64,000 bases of DNA from Actinomycetes bacterium (GCA_023460315.1 JAEWQO010000132.1:1-64000); one strand, 5' to 3'. Positions 1 through 7,742 are shown, counted from the first letter of the stretch. The notes: generated by a model from the sequence alone, not told the origin. Numbers and translations: made by a program.

Positions 1-128
1 GACCTGCCCTGGGCGCGTCTTCCGTGCTGGTTGTGCTCGCCCATCTGCTGTTTTGCTCGCGCTCCTCCTGCTCATCGTCTTGTCTCTAGGAGGCTGCTTT
101 GCCTCGCTCCAGGCCGTAGGTTGTCGCA

Positions 129-270
129 ATGCCGCGAACCGTCGAAATGGCAAGATCTGCGCCTTCAAAACTCCGTCTTTTTATCAGCGGGGAAGCAAAA
201 AGCCAGTTCAAAGCTGATGCCGAAATGATTCATCGACGGAAGGAATTGCCATTTCGACGGTTCGCGGCAT
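129..270. repeat. 142-bp element bounded by 25-bp perfect inverted repeats
   Basis: Positions 129-153 and 246-270 are exact reverse complements over 25 bp, beginning atgccgcgaaccgtcg. The 92 bp between them show no coding sense and are less GC-rich than the flanks. It could be a miniature inverted-repeat (MITE-like) element, a large bidirectional hairpin, or a recombination product. No clear target-site duplication is visible. Confidence 0.7.
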
Positions 271-288
271 CAGGCTGCGGCCTGCCCG

Positions 289-552
289 GCTGCGGCTTGC
301 TTTGCTGCGGCATCGGGCTGCAGGCCGCTTTGTTGTGGCGTCGGATGAGGCCTCCTTACTTGGGTGTTCCTGGTTGCACTTGGATGTTTGACGTGCCGCC
401 GGGCTATGCCTTGTCCAGCGCGGCATCGGGTTCGCGGTGCCGGCTGCGGCTCACCGGGCTATGCCTTGTCGGGCGCACCATCAGCTGCGGCTTGCTTTGT
501 TGCGGCCTCAGGCGGCCGACCGCCTGACGGCGCCACCGGGCTATGCCTTGTC
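289..552. repeat. Dispersed short direct repeats
   Basis: A 17-bp sequence (ccgggctatgccttgtc) occurs exactly at 399-415, 454-470 and 536-552. A 23-bp segment at 289-311 recurs at 484-506 with one mismatch. The surrounding sequence is built from variants of gctgcggc/cggcatc. This resembles a decayed tandem array; no open frame reads through it convincingly. Confidence 0.6.
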
Positions 553-704
553 CAGCACGGCATCAAGCTGCGGCCTGTCCGGCTGCGCCACCGAGCTGCG
601 GCTCGTCTGGCGGCCCTCTCCAGCTTCGAGGCGTGGTCGTCCGACGAATCCTCGTGAAAGCCCCTTCCTCTCTGTCGCAAAACGGGCACCATGTATGGAT
701 TCGG

Positions 705-758
705 AAGGCTTTGACGGCAGGCATCCCGGTTTCCGGCCTCTCCTGCCGTCAAAGCCTT
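705..758. repeat. 17-bp inverted repeat (hairpin)
   Basis: The sequence at 705-721 (aaggctttgacggcagg) is the exact reverse complement of 742-758, with a 20-nt loop. No U-tract follows, so a terminator role is only possible. Confidence 0.5.
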
Positions 759-790
759 TCCTCCAGGTGCAGCCAGCGTCGGTCGCCGGC

Positions 791-870
791 GCTTCGAGCG
801 GCTTCGTGGGATCGTTGCCGACGGGCCGACGCTTCGAGCGGCTTCGTGGAATCGCTATCGACGGGCCGAC
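791..870. repeat. 40-bp tandem duplication, two copies
   Basis: 791-830 and 831-870 match at 36 of 40 positions and abut exactly. A third copy appears to start at 871 but diverges after three bases. It lies just upstream of the histidine kinase gene. Confidence 0.7.
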
Positions 871-957
871 GCTCAGGTGCTCGTCGTTGCCATTCTGACA
901 GGGAAATACCCTTGCTGATGTATGGTGCGGCTCGATGTGGTCGCGTACTATGTGGGT

Positions 958-2187
958 ATGGATAACTTTTTGGGCAATGAACGAGAGATGACACCCCGGG
1001 ATTGGGCCATGGACGTTGCGGTCGCTGCTGCGGCTTTCCTGTTCGGTTGTGGGCAGCTCATGCTCACCGCATCGTCCATTGTCATTCCGGATATGGCGTT
1101 GCGTCAGTATCTCGGCATCGTGAACGTCGTGCCGGATGTCTCGGTGTTTGTGGCGCTTGCTCTGACGACCGTGCCGCTTGTTCTGCGTCGGCGCTTTCCT
1201 TGGCCGGTGTTTCTTTTCGTGATGGTGACGTTTTTGGGTCTCCAGGGCGCGTTTAGCGGGTTTTCCCTCACGGTGGTGGGACCGGCGGTCGCGCTGTACA
1301 CCGTCGCGACCGAGCGCAAGCGAGGAGAGGCTGTCGTTGCGGCTTTGCTGTCCATCATCGGCCTGCTGTTCTCGGACGTTCCTTCTCAGACGGCCAGCCT
1401 TGCCTTCTTCACGAGATTTCAGAACGTTGCGTTCATGGCGGCGGCAGGGTTGGCGGGGTATGCCTATCGGACCCATCGCGCCTATGTCGGCGAGACTGAA
1501 CAGCGTGCCGTTGAGGCTGAGCGCACGCGCGAGGAAGAGGCTGCTCGTCGCGTGGAAGAGGAGCGTGTGCGCATAGCGCGCGAGGTCCATGACATAACGG
1601 CGCATTCTCTGTCTGCGGTGAGTGTCCAGGCCGCGGCAGCTGAGCGCCTGATCGACCGCGATCCCGCGTCGGCAAAGCAAGCGATCATTGCGGCGCGGAT
1701 GACGGCGCGAAACGCCCTCGAGGAGATCCGGGGGATGATAGGCGTGCTGCGTTATGGAGACGATCCGGTCGAGACCGAGCCGACGGCTGGGACGGACCGG
1801 CTGGATGAGGTTGCCGCCTATCTCAAGCAGGCTGGCATCACGCCATTGCTTGATGTCGCCGGCTACGACCATGCCTGCGTTCCCGCTTACGTCGATGTCG
1901 CGCTGTTCGGCATTGCGCGGGAGGCGGCAACGAACATCGTTCGGCATGCCGATGCCGAAGAGGCAGCCATTCGTCTGTCGTCTGACGGCACAAATGCGCG
2001 TCTGATCGTGGAAGACGATGGGCACGGCGCTCCTGCCGGACCTCATGAGGGCCATGGCATTGAGGGCATGGGAGAGCGGGTGAGCTTGCTGGGAGGCACG
2101 TTCGAGGCGACCAACCTTCCAGGCAAGGGATTTCGTGTTCGGGCTTCCATACCGCTTGCGGACGGGATGGAGGGAGGAATCCGGTGA
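958..2187 (+). CDS. Sensor histidine kinase, NarL/LiaS type (HisKA_3)
   Basis: Membrane sensor kinase that autophosphorylates on histidine and passes the phosphate to the response regulator encoded next to it. From the ATG at 958 the product is 409 aa. Residues about 18-172 contain five or six hydrophobic segments, followed by a charged helical linker rich in EERTRE. The HisKA_3 H-box reads REVHDITAHSLSA with phospho-acceptor His211. The N-box (REAATNIVRH, about 320) and G-box (DDGHG, near 353; GHGIEGMGERV) form the HATPase domain. The stop overlaps the next start by four bases (GTGA), so the two are translationally coupled. An in-frame ATG at 922 and one at 988 are alternative starts; none has a clear ribosome binding site. 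The input signal cannot be inferred from sequence. Confidence 0.88.
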   Translation: MDNFLGNEREMTPRDWAMDVAVAAAAFLFGCGQLMLTASSIVIPDMALRQYLGIVNVVPDVSVFVALALTTVPLVLRRRFPWPVFLFVMVTFLGLQGAFSGFSLTVVGPAVALYTVATERKRGEAVVAALLSIIGLLFSDVPSQTASLAFFTRFQNVAFMAAAGLAGYAYRTHRAYVGETEQRAVEAERTREEEAARRVEEERVRIAREVHDITAHSLSAVSVQAAAAERLIDRDPASAKQAIIAARMTARNALEEIRGMIGVLRYGDDPVETEPTAGTDRLDEVAAYLKQAGITPLLDVAGYDHACVPAYVDVALFGIAREAATNIVRHADAEEAAIRLSSDGTNARLIVEDDGHGAPAGPHEGHGIEGMGERVSLLGGTFEATNLPGKGFRVRASIPLADGMEGGIR

Positions 2188-2882
2188 GCGCTCGGGGAGA
2201 TGCGGATCGGCTGCGTGTTCTCGTTGCCGACGATCAGGACCTGGTTCGCAGCGGATTTCGGCTTATTCTGCTCTCTTACGACGATGTGGATGTGGTGGGC
2301 GAGGCCCGCGACGGCGAGGAGGCCGTCGACCTCGCGCGCCTGCTCAAGCCTGATGTTGTGCTCATGGACATTCGCATGCCTCGCCTGAACGGCATCGAAG
2401 CGACGCGCGCTATCACGCAGAATGCCGAACTGTCTGCGGTGCATGTGCTCATTCTGACGACGTTCGACATCGACGAATACGTCTATGACGCTCTGGCGGC
2501 GGGGGCAAGCGGCTTTTTGCTCAAAGATGCGGAACCTGACGACATCGCAGCAGCGGTGCGCATTGTCGCCGCAGGAGATGCGCTCATACAGCCGTCGGTC
2601 ATGCGTCGGCTGGTGGAGACATTCGTTGCCTCACGCCCTCAGCGGCATGGCGGATCCTTGGCCTCTTCGTCGCTGGGGGGGCTTACCGACCGCGAACGGG
2701 AGACGCTGGTTCTGGTTGCGCGCGGCCTGACGAATGACGAGATCGCCAAAGACCTGTTCATCTCCCCCGCGACGGTGAAGACCCATCTTGCCCGCATCAT
2801 GGGCAAGCTTGATGCTCACGATCGGGCTCAGCTTGTCGTGCGGGCCTATGAAGGCGGCTTGGTGACTCCTGGGGAATTGTGA
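2184..2882 (+). CDS. Response regulator, NarL/FixJ family with LuxR-type HTH
   Basis: DNA-binding partner of the preceding kinase. The receiver domain (1-125) has the acidic pocket ADD (16-17), the phosphorylated Asp62 in VVLMDIRMP and the conserved Lys of FLLKDAE. The C-terminal LuxR helix-turn-helix (about 165-225) reads LTDRERETLVLVARG, then NDEIAKDLFISPATVKTHL. The start is GTG, overlapping the kinase stop by four bases. A strong Shine-Dalgarno sequence, ggagggagg, ends 6 bases before it. At 232 aa it has the normal length for the family. Targets are unknown; the groESL operon downstream has its own promoter and operator. Confidence 0.92.
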   Translation: MSARGDADRLRVLVADDQDLVRSGFRLILLSYDDVDVVGEARDGEEAVDLARLLKPDVVLMDIRMPRLNGIEATRAITQNAELSAVHVLILTTFDIDEYVYDALAAGASGFLLKDAEPDDIAAAVRIVAAGDALIQPSVMRRLVETFVASRPQRHGGSLASSSLGGLTDRERETLVLVARGLTNDEIAKDLFISPATVKTHLARIMGKLDAHDRAQLVVRAYEGGLVTPGEL

Positions 2883-2942
2883 CGATCGTCTGCCGATTGG
2901 AGAAAGGGCACAAGGAGGCTGCTCGGATTTCCTTGAAGGGGC

Positions 2943-3007
2943 TTGCATTTGCCGACCGTGATGCTATCATAACGCACTGTTTAGCACTCGTTACCAATGA
3001 GTGCTAG
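2943..3007 (+). promoter_or_regulatory. groESL promoter with CIRCE operator (HrcA site)
   Basis: The -35 TTGCAT (2943-2948) and extended -10 TGcTATCAT (hexamer 2965-2970) are spaced 16 bp. CIRCE follows immediately: TTAGCACTC (2981-2989), nine bases, GAGTGCTAG (2999-3007). Only the last base departs from the consensus (G for A). The operator lies at or just after the predicted start point, the classical arrangement for HrcA repression. hrcA itself is not in the window. Confidence 0.93.
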
Positions 3008-3088
3008 CAGTCACCACGACAGAGTGGTTAAATAGTGTTTGTGCACTATCGGTTTCGGACATGAGTCGGACGAAAGGAAGGCAGCGTT

Positions 3089-3376
3089 ATGAATTTGAAA
3101 CCATTGGGTGACCGCGTCATCATCAAGCAGGATGAGGCTGAGGAGACAACGGCATCCGGTCTGTATCTTGCTACCGAAGCGAAGGAAAAGCCCCAGACAG
3201 GCATTGTCTTGGCTGTGGGCGATGGCAAGCTTGACAAGGATGGCAATCTGATTCCCGTTCCTGTCAAGGCTGGCGACAAGGTCATCTATGGCAAATATGG
3301 CGGGACTGAAATCAATGTCGACGGCGAGGACGTGCTTGTCGTGCGCGCCGACGACCTCTACGCGGTTTTCGCGTAG
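3089..3376 (+). CDS. groES: Co-chaperonin GroES
   Basis: Hsp10 lid of the GroEL folding chamber in the cytoplasm. The 95-aa length is typical. The N-terminus MNLKPLGDRVIIKQDEAEE, the mobile loop around residues 17-35 (TTASGLYLATEAKEKPQ) and the closing strand GEDVLVVRADDLYAVF are all conserved. The Shine-Dalgarno aaaggaagg lies 7 bases ahead of ATG. It is the first gene of a two-gene operon with groEL, 53 bp apart, behind a CIRCE operator, so heat-shock control by HrcA is expected. Confidence 0.98.
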   Translation: MNLKPLGDRVIIKQDEAEETTASGLYLATEAKEKPQTGIVLAVGDGKLDKDGNLIPVPVKAGDKVIYGKYGGTEINVDGEDVLVVRADDLYAVFA

Positions 3377-3429
3377 ATCCTCTGGCTCATACCCGGTTAT
3401 CGCAATGCAGTTGAAAGGATAGGCATATC

Positions 3430-5061
3430 ATGGCGAAAGACATTAAGTTCGAGGCTGACGCTCGCAGCGCGCTTGCTTCCGGCGTCAAGAAACTGTCGGA
3501 TGCTGTCAAGGTGACGCTTGGCCCTAAGGGCCGTTACGTTGCTCTCGAGAAGTCTTATGGAGCACCTACCATCACGAACGACGGCGTGACGGTCGCCAAA
3601 GAGATTGAGCTGGAAGATCCAATTGAGAACATGGGCGCTCAGCTGGTTCGCGAAGTCGCCGTCAAGACGAACGACGTTGCCGGCGACGGCACGACGACCG
3701 CCACGCTGCTTGCCGACGTCATCGTGTCCGAAGGCCTGCGCAACGTGACCGCCGGTGCCGATGCCCTCGGCATTCGCCGCGGCATCCAGAAGGCCACCGA
3801 TGCCGTGGTCGAGGCCATCAAGGCCGACGCGACGCCGGTTTCCACGAAGGACCAGATTGCCAACGTCGGCACGATTTCTGCCGGAGATGCTGAAATCGGC
3901 GAGAAGATCGCCGAGGCAATGGACGCCGTGGGCAAGGATGGCGCCATCTCTGTCGAGGAGAGCCAGACGTTTGGTCTGGAAATGGACATCGTCGAGGGCA
4001 TGCAGTATGACCGTGGCTACATCTCTCCGTACATGGCCACCGATATGGAGAAGATGGAGGCCGTGCTGAACGACCCCTACATTCTGCTCACCGATCAGAA
4101 GGTCACGAACATCCAGGACATGGTTCCCTTGCTTGAGGAAATCATGAAGTCCGGGCGTCCGCTGTTTATCGTTGCTGAAGATGTCGAAGGCGAGGCTTTG
4201 GCCACCATCCTTCTGAACAAGCTGCGCGGCACGTTTACCTGTGTTGCCATCAAGGCTCCTGGCTTTGGTGACCGCCGCAAGCGCATTCTCGAGGACATCT
4301 CCGCCGTCACCGGCGCTCAGGTGATCGACAAGGACTTCGGCATGACCGTTGCCGATGCCACCATTGACATGCTGGGCCATGCAAAGACGGTCAAGGTTTC
4401 CAAGGACGCCGCTCTCATCGTGGACGGTGCCGGAGACAAGCAGGCCATCGACGAGCGCATTGCCATGATCAAGTCCGAGCTCGATCGCGTCGACTCCGAC
4501 TTCGATCGCGAGAAGCTTCAGGAGCGTCTGGCGAAGCTGTCGGGAGGCGTTGCCGTCCTCAAGGTGGGCGCGGCGACCGAGTCCGAGCTCAAAGAGAAGA
4601 AGTCCCGTATCGAGGATGCCCTGCAGGCAACCCGTGCGGCCGTTGAAGAGGGCATTGTCGCGGGTGGCGGCGTCGCGCTGCTCGATGTGCAGGAATCGCT
4701 TGACGCCATCGAAACTGACGACAAGGACGAGCAGGTCGGCATTGACATCATCCGCAAGGCTCTGGAGACCCCGATCCGCGCGATTTCCCAGAACGCCGGA
4801 TATGAAGGTAGCGTTGTCGTCGAGCATGTCAAGGGCATGGAGAAGGGCGAAGGCCTGAACTGTGCCACGGGCGAGTATGGAAACATGATCAAGATGGGCG
4901 TCAACGATCCGGTGAAGGTCACGCGCACGGCTTTGCAGTCCGCCGCTTCTGTCGCTGCCCTCATTCTCATCACTGAGGCCACTATCAACGAGATCCCCAA
5001 AGAGGGTCCGGACCTGTCCGCGCTCGCCGGTGCCGGCGGCGGTATGGGCGGCATGATGTAA
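3430..5061 (+). CDS. groEL: Chaperonin GroEL
   Basis: Sixty-kDa chaperonin that folds proteins in its ATP-driven double ring. At 543 aa it is full length. Visible landmarks are TLGPKGRYV (ATP contact), the catalytic stretch GDGTTTATLLA, the apical-domain segment FKAPGFGDRRK-like (IKAPGFGDRRKR), GGGVALL, and the Gly/Met-rich C-terminus GGGMGGMM. It is co-transcribed with groES. It is the only groEL copy in this window; actinobacteria often have a second, so copy number in the genome is unknown. A GC hairpin at 5071-5092 follows the stop. Confidence 0.98.
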   Translation: MAKDIKFEADARSALASGVKKLSDAVKVTLGPKGRYVALEKSYGAPTITNDGVTVAKEIELEDPIENMGAQLVREVAVKTNDVAGDGTTTATLLADVIVSEGLRNVTAGADALGIRRGIQKATDAVVEAIKADATPVSTKDQIANVGTISAGDAEIGEKIAEAMDAVGKDGAISVEESQTFGLEMDIVEGMQYDRGYISPYMATDMEKMEAVLNDPYILLTDQKVTNIQDMVPLLEEIMKSGRPLFIVAEDVEGEALATILLNKLRGTFTCVAIKAPGFGDRRKRILEDISAVTGAQVIDKDFGMTVADATIDMLGHAKTVKVSKDAALIVDGAGDKQAIDERIAMIKSELDRVDSDFDREKLQERLAKLSGGVAVLKVGAATESELKEKKSRIEDALQATRAAVEEGIVAGGGVALLDVQESLDAIETDDKDEQVGIDIIRKALETPIRAISQNAGYEGSVVVEHVKGMEKGEGLNCATGEYGNMIKMGVNDPVKVTRTALQSAASVAALILITEATINEIPKEGPDLSALAGAGGGMGGMM

Positions 5062-5070
5062 GACACTGAT

Positions 5071-5092
5071 TTCGGGCGGCACGCCGTCCGAA
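5071..5092 (+). terminator. Hairpin just after groEL
   Basis: ttcgggcggc and gccgtccgaa form a 10-bp stem with one G-U pair. No U-tract follows, so it may be a processing or 3'-end stabilising hairpin rather than a true intrinsic terminator. Confidence 0.45.
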
Positions 5093-5111
5093 ACTGTCGA
5101 TGGCGCTGCGA

Positions 5112-5207
5112 GGCGCTCTGGCACCCGGCTTTGCCGCTTCTTCGCTTGCCCTCACGTACAGAGTACGTTCGGTCGCGAAGCACGGCAACTCCGGGGACTA
5201 GAGCGCC
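5112..5207. repeat. 96-bp imperfect inverted repeat
   Basis: Outer arms ggcgctct (5112-5119) and agagcgcc (5200-5207) are exact complements. The centre is acgtac-aga-gtacgt (5154-5168). Between them the arms pair imperfectly around ttgccg/cggcaa and cttcgc/gcgaag. A REP-like palindromic element or the true 3' end structure of the groESL transcript are both possible. Confidence 0.5.
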
Positions 5208-5325
5208 CTTTGCTGATTTGCCTACTCACTGTGCAGCTGTTTGTGTGTTGCGCGCGAAGGGCATGTGGGAAAGCCGTGCATCGGCACCCTTGGCACGAGG
5301 CAGCGCATATGGCTTCTTCCAGGAG

Positions 5326-5358
5326 AAAGGCCGCAATCCATGACAGATTGCGGCCTTT
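5326..5358. terminator. Bidirectional terminator-like hairpin
   Basis: The stem aaaggccgcaatc (5326-5338) pairs perfectly over 13 bp with 5346-5358, with a 7-nt loop. The flanks are TTTCT on one strand and TTTCTCC on the other. It lies between rightward groEL and the leftward DUF2510 gene, so it can serve both. Confidence 0.6.
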
Positions 5359-5546
5359 CTGGCCTTTCCGGTGAGCAACGCTGCGGTGCTCTGCCGTGGA
5401 AGATGAAGCGATGGCCGGCTGCCGTTCCGCCGAAACCGCACGCAGCCGTGCCGCGGATGCCCCGTGTGCGTGTGAGAGATGCCGCGGGGCTGCGCGCGTG
5501 CGAACCGTCTGCCGCCGGCAGGCCTTTCCGGGAGCGCTTTTTCGCC

Positions 5547-5975
5547 CTATGCTTCCTTCTTGGAAACGAGCAGGAGAATGCCGCTGACAAGGCTCACGAA
5601 TATAAGCGTGCACACGCCGAAGGCCGTCGTGTTGGGCTTGGTGCCCTTGTAGATTCCCCAAGAATGGACAGTCATGGGAATCATCCAAGCAAGCGGTATG
5701 ATGAAGCAGCCAGCTGCCACGGTGGAAATGATGCAGAAAACGAACGCGATCAGCCTCAGAGTGCGGTCGTTCTCATCGCTTGCCGTCGGGTAGGGCTGGT
5801 AATAGGAGGCCTGTCCGTTTCCGGTTGGGGCGTATGTTGGGCCGTAGCCATTTGCCTGATTGGCCGAGGGCTGCGCGTCTGCGAAGTCATCGGTCCATCG
5901 CTCGCCGTTCCAATAGCGTAGTTTTGTTGTATCTCCTGATGGGTCTTGGTACCACCCAGCCTGTTGATTGCCCAT
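5547..5975 (-). CDS. DUF2510 domain membrane protein
   Basis: Small membrane protein of unknown function, 142 aa. The N-terminus carries a DUF2510 module (GWYQDPSGD, then LRYWNGERWTDDF), a short aromatic motif common in actinobacterial membrane proteins. A Gly/Tyr/Pro-rich linker (about 40-75) follows, then two hydrophobic segments (about 82-105 and 117-137) and a KKEA tail. The start is chosen at 5975 because ggagac lies 5 bases upstream. Longer in-frame starts would add a sequence with no domain. It stands alone between two hairpin-bounded gaps. Confidence 0.8.
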   Translation of the reverse strand: MGNQQAGWYQDPSGDTTKLRYWNGERWTDDFADAQPSANQANGYGPTYAPTGNGQASYYQPYPTASDENDRTLRLIAFVFCIISTVAAGCFIIPLAWMIPMTVHSWGIYKGTKPNTTAFGVCTLIFVSLVSGILLLVSKKEA

Positions 5976-6107
5976 GTTGTCTCCGTAACGCGTTGGGATT
6001 ACAATTCGATGCCCAGTATAGCCGATAAACGAGGCATGGGCGGGATGGCGGCAATCGTGTTCCGTGACTGTTTTCCGATGAAGTGCAGGGGAGCGTGGAG
6101 GTTGGTC

Positions 6108-6122
6108 TACAATGGATCGCCA
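6108..6122 (+). promoter_or_regulatory. -10 box that predicts a leaderless start
   Basis: TACAAT (6108-6113) sits 8 bases before the ATG at 6122, so the transcript would begin at or next to the start codon. No Shine-Dalgarno precedes that ATG and no clear -35 hexamer is seen. Confidence 0.4.
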
Positions 6123-7003
6123 TGGACGGTTTCTCACATATCGCAGGGCAGGTTTTGCAGGACTCGGTTCTTGACACGCTTTACCTGATCCCGTTTCTTT
6201 TCATCACCTATCTGGTCATGGAATGGTTCGAGCACAAAGCCGGCCAGAGGGTGCAGTCTGCGGTTCGGAAGGCGGGAGCGGCTGGGCCTGTTGTGGGTGC
6301 CATCATGGGCGTGGTGCCGCAATGTGGTTTTTCCGCCGCAGCCGCAACGCTCTGGGCGGGGCGCGTCATTACGCTCGGAACGCTGTTTGCGGTGTTTCTG
6401 TCCACCTCTGACGAGATGCTCCCCATTTACCTCGCAGAGCAGGTTGCGCCCGCGACTATTCTGAAGATACTGGGAGCGAAGATCGTCATCGGCATGGCGA
6501 CGGGACTCGTTGTGGATGGCGTGATGCGCTTGGCTCGGCGCATTGACGTCCCGCTCCATATCCACGATCTGTGCGAGCATGACCACTGCCATTGCCATGA
6601 TGGCGAAGGAGGCATCCTGAAGAGCGCTCTCAAGCACACCCTGCAGGTGACCCTGTTTATCTTTGTCGTCACTGTCGCATTGAACGGTGTGCTGGAAGTG
6701 GCCGGGGAAGACGCGTTGACGGCTTTCTTGGGCGCGAATCCGGCCCTTTCGGTGTTTGGTTCAGCGGTGGTGGGTCTCATTCCGAACTGTGCAGCGAGCG
6801 TGGTCATAGCCCAGCTGTATGTGGACGGCGTGCTGGATTCGGGCGCCATGCTGGCGGGCCTGCTGGTGAGTGCGGGAGTGGGGTTGCTTGTGCTGTTTCG
6901 TACCAATCGGAATGGGCGACAGAACGTGGCCATTGCCGCAGGACTGTACTTCATCGGGGTGGCGGGGGGCTTGGCCGTGAATGCCTTGGGGATCGTGTTT
7001 TAG
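6122..7003 (+). CDS. Putative 10-TM metal exporter (ArsP_2/DUF2899 family, often called putative manganese transporter)
   Basis: Polytopic membrane protein, 293 aa from ATG 6122. Two homologous halves each carry a signature: VVPQCGFSAAAATLWAG early and LIPNCAASVVIAQLY late, each with a Pro-X-Cys inside a membrane segment. The central cytoplasmic or periplasmic loop is metal-ligand rich: residues about 146-160 contain six His and three Cys (HIHDLCEHDHCHCHD). Family knowledge suggests efflux of a heavy metal or manganese; substrate is not established. A GTG at 6083 is an alternative start but lacks a ribosome binding site. No yybP-ykoY manganese riboswitch was recognised upstream. Confidence 0.8.
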   Translation: MDGFSHIAGQVLQDSVLDTLYLIPFLFITYLVMEWFEHKAGQRVQSAVRKAGAAGPVVGAIMGVVPQCGFSAAAATLWAGRVITLGTLFAVFLSTSDEMLPIYLAEQVAPATILKILGAKIVIGMATGLVVDGVMRLARRIDVPLHIHDLCEHDHCHCHDGEGGILKSALKHTLQVTLFIFVVTVALNGVLEVAGEDALTAFLGANPALSVFGSAVVGLIPNCAASVVIAQLYVDGVLDSGAMLAGLLVSAGVGLLVLFRTNRNGRQNVAIAAGLYFIGVAGGLAVNALGIVF

Positions 7004-7067
7004 CATAAACGCCGTCTGCGTGGTACGCTATGCCATGAGAGAACCGTAGGCAGCGGAAGGAGCACAT

Positions 7068-7670
7068 ATGGCAACACTCAAGGCGGGAATGACGCGCGCT
7101 CAGGCGTTCGATCTGCTGCAGGAGCATAATCACGATCCGTTTCATATCGAGCATGGCGAAACGGTTGAGCAGACCATGCGCTTCTTTGCCCGAGAATATG
7201 ATCCGCAGAACGAAGAGTTTTGGGGCATCGTCGGCCTTCTGCATGACCTTGATTGGGAGGAACATGACGATGAGCCCGAGATGCACACCGTCTACGCTGC
7301 CAAGGACATCGAGGCCGCTGGAGGCACTCCGGAACTCATCCGTGCAATTCAGAGCCACACATCCGACTTTAATGCCAACCTTCCCAAGCCAGAGCTTCAG
7401 ATGGAGAAGATACTGTTTGCCACCGAGGAATTGACGGGTCTCATCGGTGCGGCCGTCGTCATGCGTCCCTCCAAGAGCGTCATGGACTTTGAGGTGAAAT
7501 CCCTCAAGAAGAAGTTCAAGGACAAGCGGTTCGCCGCCGGAGTCGACCGCGATGTCATTCGGTCAGGAGCCGCCATGCTGGGGTGGGATCTCGATGAGCT
7601 GTTTTCCCGCACGATTGATGCCATGCGCTCCTTCGCACCCGATAGGGACACCTTCGTTTCGGGCGAGTAA
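7068..7670 (+). CDS. HD-domain protein (putative phosphohydrolase)
   Basis: Cytoplasmic metal-dependent phosphohydrolase of the HD superfamily, 200 aa. Likely metal ligands are His29 (HIEH), the His59-Asp60 doublet in GLLHDLDWEEH, and a later His (HTVYA or QSHTSDF). Substrate is unknown; related stand-alone HD proteins are annotated as hydrolases without proof. Shine-Dalgarno ggaaggag lies 7 bases before ATG. It follows the metal exporter by 64 bp on the same strand and may be read with it. A strong bidirectional hairpin (7743-7774) closes the unit. Confidence 0.82.
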   Translation: MATLKAGMTRAQAFDLLQEHNHDPFHIEHGETVEQTMRFFAREYDPQNEEFWGIVGLLHDLDWEEHDDEPEMHTVYAAKDIEAAGGTPELIRAIQSHTSDFNANLPKPELQMEKILFATEELTGLIGAAVVMRPSKSVMDFEVKSLKKKFKDKRFAAGVDRDVIRSGAAMLGWDLDELFSRTIDAMRSFAPDRDTFVSGE

Positions 7671-7742
7671 CATAGCGCTGACCAGGCACTGCTGCGCGAA
7701 GGTTTCACGTGGGGTTTCCGCGCGGTCGAAGAGAGCCTGCTC

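Larger units (their letters stand above)
1..957. other. Gene-free, repeat-rich stretch at the left edge
   Basis: No frame gives a protein I recognise. The possible reading frames are Ala/Cys/Arg/Leu-rich and open on several strands at once, as expected for biased GC-rich repeats. The stretch holds a 25-bp perfect inverted repeat (129-153 and 246-270), a 17-bp sequence repeated three times (399-415, 454-470, 536-552), a 23-bp near-identical pair (289-311 and 484-506), a 17-bp inverted repeat (705-721 and 742-758) and a 40-bp tandem duplication (791-870). Any gene to the left lies outside the window. Confidence 0.6.
5062..5546. other. 485-bp gap after groEL with structured elements
   Basis: No gene recognised. 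Three structures are present: a hairpin right after groEL (5071-5092), a long imperfect inverted repeat (5112-5207) and a 13-bp perfect-stem terminator-like hairpin (5326-5358). Sequence from 5360 to 5546 lies between this last hairpin and the end of the minus-strand DUF2510 gene and shows nothing I can name. Confidence 0.6.

Noticed and set aside
541..2055. 504-codon minus-strand frame opposite the histidine kinase
   Set aside because: Composition is Arg/His-rich without domains; the plus strand has a clear kinase. GC-rich antisense shadow.
3397..5124. 575-codon minus-strand frame opposite groEL
   Set aside because: Antisense to a strongly conserved gene; no motif of its own.
5976..6121. 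Manganese (yybP-ykoY) riboswitch ahead of the metal exporter
   Set aside because: Conserved core was not recognised and the likely leader is absent.
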